Of a stretch of 27,709 bases of DNA, positions 20,660 to 27,709 are shown one piece after another; within the stretch, counting starts at the first letter, position 1, and each line of letters begins with the position of its first letter. Below the pieces are notes generated by a model, which worked only from the letters and a program-made list of their open reading frames with translations, was not told where the DNA came from and did not search any database. The translations under genes and the position numbers were made by a program. The DNA is from Phallusia fumigata (taxonomy: Eukaryota > Chordata > Ascidiacea > Phlebobranchia > Ascidiidae): positions 1 through 27,709 of the forward strand of contig QXVZ01028247.1 of NCBI GenBank assembly GCA_008931825.1. The letters are read 5' to 3'.

Positions 20660-21814
20660 GTGAGTTTTTAGCAAAAGCGTTTTCTGTTCGCGTCTTTTTG
20701 AATGAACTTTAAATAACTCTATGTATGACAAAGATGTTTTTTACCATTAAAAGGGTTGAGCTGCACTAAGAAAAAATGGTTTGCTTATTATGAAAGCTGC
20801 TTGTGGACCAGTTCTTTGGGGTTTGAAAGCAAATCAGCTAAATTGTCAAGGAGTTCCTTGTTTCGTTTTAAAAGCGCCTGTAAGGTGCAATTGGTCTCTA
20901 TTCAAAAATTAGGGTCGGTCAAAGTTGATCTGTTATTGAGATTTAATGCATTTGCAGCCCGATTTTATTTACCTGTGAATATTTTATGTTAAGTGTTTAA
21001 GAGTAATAGTATTTTAATATATTTGCAGCTATCGACATCCGTTCGTCGTAATCACCGCCCAATTGATGACGATGGGGCCGCATGAGGTCACAGGGTTGAC
21101 AATGCCGGTATCATAAGCGTTGATAAATGTTTCTGTACCGAGTTAAAATTTTAGGGACATTTCCAGAACCTTGTTTGATTTTTGCTATTTTTTTCCTTTT
21201 TTTCACTCCTTTAATTCTTTTTGCTCCTAACTTTTTTTTTTTTTGCCGCATTATATAATATAGAGGGCAGTGCACGGCCCTTTATATTATTTTTGCGGAT
21301 TTTGCCAAACAAGGTTCTGGGTTTTTTACGCGCATAAAGAGCTACAAATTTCTTTGGAAACTTTTATCCTGACTAATCACGATAGATTTTATTTTTGCTT
21401 TTTTTCGATAAAAAACTGAAACCGGTTTTGTCACGTGTAATGACGCCATTGCACCCCCACGGACATGAGAGGACCAAAAACTTCAGTGGTGAGTAGATAA
21501 AGACCTCGCAAATAAGTTACAACTATTCAAAAAATGTTGTGTGTCATACCGAGAATGACCCATGCCAGTAACGACATAATAGTCGCAAGATTTTTTCATC
21601 ATTGTTAGTTTGTTTTGCAGCCGAGTCTTCGGGAGACGATGGAATGGAGGAGTGCTGGTGGGATGACTTGACGAAGAGAGATGGAATCCTTGGTACTTTA
21701 AAAAATATCTAAAACAGCTTTATGCGCTAAAATGTTGTTCGTATCTTATTAAACTTTACCGGTTTGTCTGCAGCCGAGTCGACGTGGAACGAGGGGATGA
21801 ATGAACGTCGATAA
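20596..21814 (+). CDS. uncharacterised 58-residue acidic protein, three exons
   Basis: Exons 20596-20659, 21621-21692 and 21774-21814 join in phase 1 at both introns into 59 codons including TAA (21812-21814). Exon 1 (MLEADEGSKVARWARTLSKF + Ile) has a basic, amphipathic run that could be a helix or a targeting signal. Exon 2 reads ESSGDDGMEECWWDDLTKRD + GIL, acidic with a Trp pair. Exon 3 reads ESTWNEGMNERR. Each later exon starts with Ala-Glu-Ser across the junction. Splice signals are strong (ATAG|GTGAGT, TTTTGCAG, GTCTGCAG). AATAAA follows 9 nt after the stop, giving a very short 3' end. Intron 1 carries a MITE-like element. I do not recognise the protein, and no membrane segment is visible. 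Confidence 0.65.
21029..21051 (+). CDS. possible alternative second exon with early stop
   Basis: After a good acceptor (ATATTTGCAG) the frame continues in phase 1 from exon 1 as A-IDIRSS and stops at TAA (21049-21051). Its use would give a 28-residue product. No clear donor follows, so it may be a cryptic acceptor rather than a used exon. Confidence 0.25.
21163..21320. mobile_element. MITE-like element, copy 1
   Basis: Perfect 14-bp terminal inverted repeats (CCAGAACCTTGTTT and AAACAAGGTTCTGG) enclose 130 bp: a T-rich tract and a near-perfect internal palindrome. It lies in intron 1 of the 58-residue gene. A second copy is at 23544-23697, and a third at 25025-25178 is probably a haplotype duplicate. 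No target-site duplication is evident and there is no coding capacity. Confidence 0.7.
21255..21290. repeat. internal hairpin of the MITE-like element
   Basis: ATAATATAGAGGGC (21255-21268) pairs with GCCCTTTATATTAT (21277-21290) with a single G-T wobble, around the loop AGTGCACG. Outer CCGCA (21246-21250) and TGCGG (21294-21298) extend the pairing. Confidence 0.7.
21621..21692 (+). CDS. 58-residue protein, exon 2
   Basis: Acceptor TTGTTTTGCAG and donor CTTG|GTACTT; phase 1 in and out; 23 whole codons. Its first 32 bases match exon 3 at 22 positions. Confidence 0.7.
21774..21814 (+). CDS. 58-residue protein, exon 3 with stop
   Basis: Acceptor GGTTTGTCTGCAG; phase 1 in; ends CGTCGATAA. Confidence 0.65.
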
Positions 21815-21822
21815 CACGATTC

Positions 21823-21828
21823 AATAAA
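21823..21828 (+). terminator. polyadenylation signal AATAAA
   Basis: The canonical hexamer begins 9 nt after the stop codon of the 58-residue gene and is followed by GGGTTCGG and a T-rich stretch. Confidence 0.6.
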
Positions 21829-22590
21829 GGGTTCGGATTCCTGGTATTTTCAATTTTCATCCCGTGTTAAGTGAAATAGTGTCAGTTTGACAAACAACAC
21901 TTGTATGTGAAGGACCGACAGGGTTGAAAGAGAATTCCACACACATCAGCAGACCAACGACACTACAGTTGCAGCAACCGAACGAGGTAACTTTGCGTCC
22001 ATGAATTCAAGATTGAATGCTCGGGAAACCTTATTGGCCACTAATTTAGTTTTGTTTACTAGTTCAACCACAATAACAACGACAATTAACAATCCTATCG
22101 CAGTTAAACATGTTACGCAAAATTGTAGTTTACTTGATGATAGCAAATTCTTTGAGCAAGTTTTTTGACACAGCAAAACTAGAACATAATTATTCCGTTA
22201 TAGGATTGGCTACATTCTCAGCTCTACGATCTCAACTTCCATCTCTCCAACAAACAGCTCGCATCAACTTCGATAAGTTTGATAAGTTGTGATGAGAGTC
22301 TGTCGTGGGAATAACCCAAATTCTGAAAGCTAATCACTTTGTTTTAATGTAGCTGCGTGTAATAGTTCGTGACCATAAGTTCGTCACGTTTCGAAATTAA
22401 ATTCTTTGCATCTCCCCCAACCGGGTGCTGCCCTAATGTTTAGATAAAAAAGCACGACAGACTTATTTTGTGTCAGTTTATTGTGTTTGTTTTATATTTT
22501 TTTAGGCTAATGGGGCAATTTATGGGGTACAACTACGATGGCGGTTCCATTTGGTTAACTTACAAAATCTCAAGTATAATTAACCACCAT
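21829..22590. other. intergenic, no gene seen
   Basis: Frames at 21946-22176 (minus) and 22110-22292 (plus) overlap each other and have no splice or start support. Confidence 0.4.
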
Positions 22591-22593
22591 TAG

Positions 22594-23397
22594 CTAAACC
22601 GCAGTTGCTGGTCTCTTGTTTAAACAGGAGTTTCTTTTCCTGACATTAATATAGTAGAATCGATTTTACAACCACTGGTTAACTCTCGTAATAACTACAA
22701 CCTTTGACTTAACAAACTACCAGGAATTTGATCCATAAATTTATATTATTTAAACATACATTTGCCCCTATTCTACAGCCATTAAACGTAAAGCGGTCAA
22801 CTAAATTTTGTTTGTCATAATTTTTGGTCAATTCTATCCAACAGGCAATACTCAAAATGCGCAACTGCAGTCGATTGGAAGTTACGTCCGATTATTGTGA
22901 TTGGCTTCACCGTTAGCTAAACCACAGTTGCTGGCCTCATCTTTGAACCGGTATCTTTTTCCTGACCCTAATTACAAAATCATTTTTAGCGCCTTAGTTT
23001 CAGCTGACAAATCCGTTGTATATTTTCGTAATCCATTTCTGTTTACAATTCTTTGAAATCATAAAATGTTCCTCAAACCCAAATACATTCGTTTGGAAGT
23101 TACGTCCGACCCAAAGTAATTCGTTTACCGTAGTTATACCACAATTGCTGGCCTCATCTTTAAACCGGCATTTCTTTTCCTATATTTTTACCATCTTAGG
23201 TGACTATTACAACCCACGATATTCGTAACACCAACATATTCCATGATATCACTGCAACTGGTAAAATAGTTTTCTGTTTTTCACGCAACATATCAGTCCA
23301 AAATTACAATAATATCCAGCCATGCCCATGCAACTAAAACTGCCAATTACAATACATAAAACGGTTGATTTTACCGTTGCTAAATCATAGTTGCTGG
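22594..23397. repeat. degenerate direct repeats, four units
   Basis: A core close to CTAAACCACAGTTGCTGG recurs at 22594-22611, 22917-22934, 23134-23151 and 23380-23397, followed each time by a related run (GCCTCATCTTTAAACCGG, then TTTCTTTTCC). Spacings are about 320, 217 and 246 bp. Two units are also preceded by TTGGAAGTTACGTCCGA (about 22875 and 23093). A further unit near 24861 belongs to the haplotype duplicate. Confidence 0.75.
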
Positions 23398-24701
23398 CCT
23401 CATCTCTAAACTTTATTTCTTTTCCGGAATAAGCAGTCATTTTTATAACCACCACCTTAGTTTCGAAAACTTACCAGTCTCCTTGCTTGACTCATAAAAT
23501 TGTGGGTAATAATGTTGATTTCAATGTAAATTTATAGGATTTGCCGGAACCTTGTTTTGCTCTTGTTTGTAATTTCTTTTATTTCACTATTTTTTTATTC
23601 TTTTATTTTTCTTGTTTTTTATTTTGCTGCATTACATAATATGGAGGGCAGTGCACGGCCCTTCATATTATTTTTGCGGTTTTAAACAAGGTTTCGGAGA
23701 TTAAAAAAAGTCGTTCTGAATTTCTGTAAAATATTTAACAACGCATATTAAACCTTAATTTTGGTCACGCATGGTTTCCCATGGTGCATCAAATAACCCC
23801 CTCACCCCTACCACGTTACGTCATAGTAGGAGAATTCCCTGTAAGCGCGATATTATATTATCGTGGGTTGTAATTGTCAGTCTGCAAATCAATAGCGGTC
23901 AATTCTGTCCCAACAATTTTATTTATTTATTACCCTGTTCGGTTTAGTCTTGGGGTTTTGTAAATTACCCAGTGGACAGCCATCGTCCAAATATAACAGT
24001 ACGCGTTTTTGTTCAGGCTTAAATATAATTTTTTGATTAAAAACAGTTGTTAACGTTGATACACTACCTAGTCTTACTATACTTGCATGCCTTTGCGCTT
24101 TTCGTGCGCCAGTCTCTTTTCCTCGTTCTGGTTGTGGTTCTGCACCGAACGAGAGTTTCTCTACTGTCTTAGAGATAACCCATTGCGTGGGTTGACACCT
24201 TGACGCGGTGCAATGGCTTTCAAACTAAGATCAACCCGCAGAACCAAAATTTAAATGTTTTCTTACTTTTAATTTTGTTTCAACAGCTTCGTTACTGCCA
24301 CCAAGTGTTGATACAACATCCACGAGATGGCGCTCAAGTGCCGGATGCTTGTTTCCCGTCAGATGTCACGTGATAAGCACGACATTCTGGGGTCGAGTTT
24401 TTATTTTGCTTAATTTAAAATTATTTGTTGGAAATGTTTTGTGTCAGCTAATGTTTAACTTTGTTTGCTATCACCAACTTTCTTATCCGTTCCACTGCGT
24501 TGTTTTTCTGGTGAATTTTGCACAATACATTTAATGGGCCACATCTACATGCATGCTGTAGTGGAGTCAAGAAAATGAAAGCTCGCATAGTACATTACCT
24601 GTTACGAGTGGGTCCACTGTTATTTCAAAACAATAATAAAAGTGATTTTGTAATGTTTTCTAATAAGTAGAGAAATACTTTAAACTGTCGATTATTCCAC
24701 T
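23217..24701. repeat. repeat A1: 1485-bp segment ending at the gap base 24702
   Basis: Nearly identical to 24703-26171. The copy ends exactly at the 'n', and its partner begins right after it, which fits two overlapping contigs from different haplotypes placed end to end. It includes one MITE-like copy. The open frames at 23249-23455 and 24349-24534 recur in the partner and are not supported as genes. Confidence 0.9.
23544..23697. mobile_element. MITE-like element, copy 2
   Basis: Terminal repeats CCGGAACCTTGTTT and AAACAAGGTTTCGG match at 13 of 14 positions. The internal palindrome ATAATATGGAGGGC / GCCCTTCATATTAT is kept, with a paired A-T to G-C change against copy 1. Confidence 0.7.
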
Positions 24702-24702
24702 N
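24702..24702. other. undetermined base marking a probable contig join
   Basis: A single n between two near-identical segments (23217-24701 and 24703-26171). Confidence 0.8.
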
Positions 24703-26171
24703 CGATATTCACCAACATATTCCATGATATCACTGCAACTGGTAAAATAGTTTTCTGTTTTTCACGCAACATATCAGTCCAAAATTACAATAATATCCAG
24801 CCATGCCCATACAACTAAAACTGCCAATTACAATACATAAAACGGTTGATTTTACCGTTGCTAAACCATAGTTGCTGGCCTCATCTCTAAACTTTATTTC
24901 TTTTCCGGAATAAGCAGTCATTTTTATAACCACCACCTTAGTTTCGAAAACTTACCAGTCTCCTTGCTTGACTCATAAAATTGTGGGTAATAATGTTGAT
25001 TTCAATGTAAATTTATAGGATTTGCCGGAACCTTGTTTTGCTCTTGTTTGTAATTTCTTTTATTTCACTATTTTTTTATTCTTTTATTTTTCTTGTTTTT
25101 TATTTTGCTGCATTACATAATATGGAGGGCAGTGCACGGCCCTTCATATTATTTTTGCGGTTTTAAACAAGGTTTCGGAGATTAAAAAAAGTCGTTCTGA
25201 ATTTCTGTAAAATATTTAACAACGCATATTAAACCTTAATTTTGGTCACGCATGGTTTCCCATGGTGCATCAAATACCCCCTCACCCCTACCACGTTACG
25301 TCATAGTAGGGGAATTCCCTGTAAGCGCGATATTATATTATCGTGGGTTGTAATTGTCAATCTGCTAATCAATAAAACACAAGCGGTCAATTCTGTCCCA
25401 ACAATTTTATTTATTTATTCCCCTGTTCGGTTTAGTCTTGGGGTTTTGTAAATTACCCAGTGGACAGCCATCGTCCAAATATAACAGTACGCGTTTTTGT
25501 TCAGGCTTAAATATAATTTTTTGATTAAAAACAGTTGTTAACGTTGATACACTACCTAGTCTTACTATACTTGCATGCCTTTGCGCTTTTCGTGCGCCAG
25601 TCTGTTTTCCTCGTTCTGGTTGTGGTTCTGCACCGAACGAGGGTTTCTCTACTGTCTTAGAGATAACCCATTGCGTGGGTTGACACCTTGACGCGGTGCA
25701 ATGGCTTTCAAACTAAGATCAACCCGCAGAACCAAAATTTAAATGTTTTCTTACTTTTAATTTTGTTTCAACAGCTTCGTTACTGCCACCAAGTGTTGAT
25801 ACAACATCCACGAGATGGCGCTCAAGTGCCGGATGCTTGTTTCCCGTCAGATGTCACGTGATAAGCACGACATTCTGGGGTCGAGTTTTTATTTTGCTTA
25901 ATTTAAAATTATTTGTTGGAAATGTTTTGTGTCAGCTAATGTTTAACTTTGTTTGCTATCACCAACTTTCTTATCCGTTCCACTGCGTTGTTTTGAAAAT
26001 TTTATGGGCCATATCTACATGCATGCTGTAGTGGAGTCAAGAAAATGAAAGCTCGCATAGTACATTACCTGTTACGAGTGGGTCCACTGTTATTTCAAAA
26101 CAATAATAAAAGTGATTTTGTAATGTTTTCTAATAAGTAGAGAAATACTTTAAACTGTCGATTATTCCACT
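24703..26171. repeat. repeat A2: 1469-bp partner of 23217-24701
   Basis: Differs from the partner by scattered substitutions and small indels, for example near 25367-25384 (AAAACACA present here only) and 25994-26004 (shorter than the partner). This level and style of difference looks allelic. Confidence 0.9.
25025..25178. mobile_element. MITE-like element, copy 3 (probable haplotype duplicate of copy 2)
   Basis: Same terminal repeats and hairpin as 23544-23697, within repeat A2. Confidence 0.7.
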
Positions 26172-26474
26172 ATCTCAAATATCGAGTTTTGCTCCACTAC
26201 ACACGTCACTTCACTTTCTCCATGATTTCAAGTTTTTAGGAATCGTTTTATGACAGTTTTTTGCTTTGAGTTACATCAATGTGACGTCATGCCCCGACTT
26301 ACATTGTAACCAAATACGTGAAGTAGCCTACTGTGATGTCACGTGAGCTTTTCCACCTAGCGAAATGGTCAATAACCCATAAATTTGTGCTTATGTCACG
26401 AATAGCAAGCACACAGCACCTCGTGAGCGACACCACGAGGATATTACCTCTATTTACCACTTGGTGGCAGTAAC
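25779..26474. mobile_element. segment bounded by 17-bp inverted repeats
   Basis: GTTACTGCCACCAAGTG (25779-25795) is the exact reverse complement of 26458-26474. The 696-bp segment could be a non-autonomous DNA transposon. No target-site duplication is evident, and the ends may continue further. The left arm also occurs in repeat A1 near 24296, and the right arm again in repeat B2. Confidence 0.4.
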
Positions 26475-26492
26475 AAACCTATCGTGTACCCT
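26142..26492. repeat. repeat B1: 351-bp segment ending at the gap base 26493
   Basis: Partner of 26494-26844, of equal length and with very few differences. It ends exactly at the n, as for repeat A1. It contains the inverted repeat CCTCGTG / CACGAGG (about 26419-26440). Confidence 0.9.
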
Positions 26493-26493
26493 N
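26493..26493. other. undetermined base marking a second probable contig join
   Basis: A single n between two near-identical 351-bp segments. Confidence 0.8.
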
Positions 26494-26844
26494 GAAATAC
26501 TTTAAACTGTCGATTATTCCACTTTCTTAAATATCGAGTTTTGCTCCACTACACACGTCACTTCACTTTCCCCATGATTTCAAATTTTTAGGAATCGTTT
26601 TATGACAGTTTTTTGCTTTGAGTTACATCAATGTGACGTCATGCCCCGACTTACATTGTAACCAAATACGTGAAGTAGCCTACTGTGATGTCACGTGAGC
26701 TTTTCCACCTAGCGAAATGGTCAATAACCCATAAATTTGTGCTTATGTCACGAATAGCAAGCACACAGCACCTCGTGAGCGACACCACGAGGATATTACC
26801 TCTATTTACCACTTGGTGGCAGTAACAAACCTATCGTGTACCCT
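26494..26844. repeat. repeat B2: 351-bp partner of 26142-26492
   Basis: Begins GAAATACTTTAAACTGTCG right after the n and ends ATCGTGTACCCT. Differences from B1 are single bases (for example CTTTCC against CTTTCT). Confidence 0.9.
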
Positions 26845-26861
26845 AAGTCTAAGTTTTATGG

Positions 26862-27197
26862 CAGGGGTACTTTTATTAATGAGGACCAATTTTAAGCGGG
26901 TGAAGGTTTCCGCAGGCTAGCGTTTTTTGCTTAGTTTCAATCATAAAATTGCAGCGGGGATATACGGCTGTACAGCGATCTGACGAGCAATACGGGATTT
27001 GTGTTGCGTCAGTACCATGTACCCTCCCTTCTTGCCGATAAATCAGCTCCATAGAAAGCTTTTGCGTACAGTCATTATTAAGCAGTTTCAACCCAAAAGT
27101 TTTATTAAAACTTCGGCGGGCCGTGTTCAGCACAATTACAAATTACAGCCGCAGGCCACGTAAAATAGCGCCGCGGGCCGCACATTGGACAGCCCTG
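26862..27197 (-). mobile_element. hAT-like non-autonomous element or remnant
   Basis: On the minus strand the right end begins CAGGGCTGTCCAATGTGCGG and runs into a GC-rich GGCCCGCGGCGC tract, the usual look of hAT/Charlie-type termini (known: CAGGGGTG..CC ends). The other end reads CAGGGGTAC on the plus strand. No 8-bp target-site duplication matches at these edges. The open frame inside (26876-27133) shows no transposase motif. Confidence 0.4.
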
Positions 27198-27709
27198 CAC
27201 TAACGGTTGGATGTAAGAAACAACAAAAGTTACGTACTGTACCTAAAAGATAAAAGTTGTTTTGTGAGTAAATTGGGGTTACAGCGAAAACTATTTATTA
27301 GAAAAACAGGCAATTTGAAAACGAGGAATCAAAATAAAATGGGTTGCGTAAAAGATAATTACATACTTTGACCACGCCTCCAGAGTACAGCAGTTGGCGG
27401 CGGCACAATATGATCACATGATATGTCATAAGTTGTTGTTGTTTTCTTTGAAGTCGAAAGTCTAATTAACTGGAAAAAACAGAAAATAGGAAGTACGTGA
27501 ATTTGCTTGTTCAATTGTGGCGTTCAAGTTGTAACTGCATGCATCATGTTTTACCGTGTAACAGCGAACAGGTGTGAAAACATGAATTTAATTCGGTCCT
27601 GTAGTTTTAAATGTTACCTGCAGCTGCAGCAGCCTGCAGGCAGGCTGCATTGTCATTTGTCAAACTTGTCACATCTTTTACACATCTCCTAAATTTTAAC
27701 ATGGGCACA
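27198..27709. other. no gene seen at the right edge
   Basis: The plus-strand frame at 27507-27692 has no support. A segment near 27341-27422 resembles 20069-20132. Confidence 0.4.
27618..27648. repeat. overlapping palindromes
   Basis: CTGCAGCTGCAG (27618-27629) is a perfect 12-bp palindrome. It overlaps GCAGCCTGC-AG-GCAGGCTGC (27629-27648), a perfect 9-bp inverted repeat with a 2-nt spacer. Confidence 0.8.

Noticed and set aside
23249..23455. Minus-strand frame of 68 codons repeated at 24730-24936
   Set aside because: Its recurrence is explained by the haplotype duplicate. It overlaps the degenerate repeat array and has no promoter, splice or composition support.
24349..24534. Plus-strand frame repeated at 25837-26031
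   Set aside because: Same cause: duplicated contig ends. The two copies diverge by an indel that changes the C-terminus, as expected for non-coding DNA.
26876..27133. 85-codon minus-strand frame
   Set aside because: It lies inside a hAT-like element of only 336 bp and has no transposase motif; probably chance.
1..27709. CRISPR array, prokaryotic operon or phage signals
   Set aside because: No regularly spaced identical repeats, no ribosome binding sites and no long uninterrupted genes. Introns, an animal-type tRNA and AATAAA signals point to a eukaryote.

Overview
This is a eukaryotic nuclear window. It is AT-rich, with short exons split by small GT..AG introns, one tRNA gene, a clear six-exon gene for a conserved flagellar/coiled-coil protein, compact 3' ends, and miniature transposon-like repeats. 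The style of the genes and repeats, the sporadic TGACGTCA/CACGTG-rich intergenic DNA and the allelic-looking contig overlaps suggest a tunicate, most likely a Ciona species. That assignment is an inference from general character, not from a database match.

Layout. (1) Positions 187-10291, minus strand: eight good exon candidates (plus one tentative terminal exon) with compatible splice phases. They look like one gene for a disordered, Ser/Asn/Pro-rich protein ending in a helical region; I do not recognise the family. A 73-bp coding segment of this gene is present twice (2525-2597 and 5095-5167). (2) 10.3-12.9 kb: no confident gene; a CpG-rich promoter-like stretch lies at about 11.15-11.95 kb. 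(3) 12979-14682, minus strand: two short exons with a Pro/Ser/Thr-rich frame and a third uncertain exon. (4) 14.7-17.3 kb: mostly AT-rich non-coding DNA with a CpG/CA-rich stretch near 16.0-16.3 kb. (5) 17304-17375, minus strand: tRNA-Asp(GTC). (6) 17724-19649, minus strand: a complete CCDC34-like gene, six exons, 384 codons. (7) 20596-21814, plus strand: a three-exon gene for a 58-residue acidic protein, divergent from the CCDC34 gene, with a TATA-like box and an AATAAA 9 nt after the stop. (8) 21.8-27.7 kb: no gene; degenerate repeats, palindromic MITE-like elements, a hAT-like remnant, and two stretches repeated on either side of single 'n' characters.

The repeats next to the 'n' at 24702 and 26493 look like unmerged overlaps between contigs (two haplotypes), so the apparent tandem duplications there are probably assembly artefacts. 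The most interesting biology is the uncharacterised minus-strand gene with its duplicated exon segment, the 58-residue gene whose last two exons look like duplicates of each other, and a MITE whose internal hairpin shows a compensatory base change between copies.
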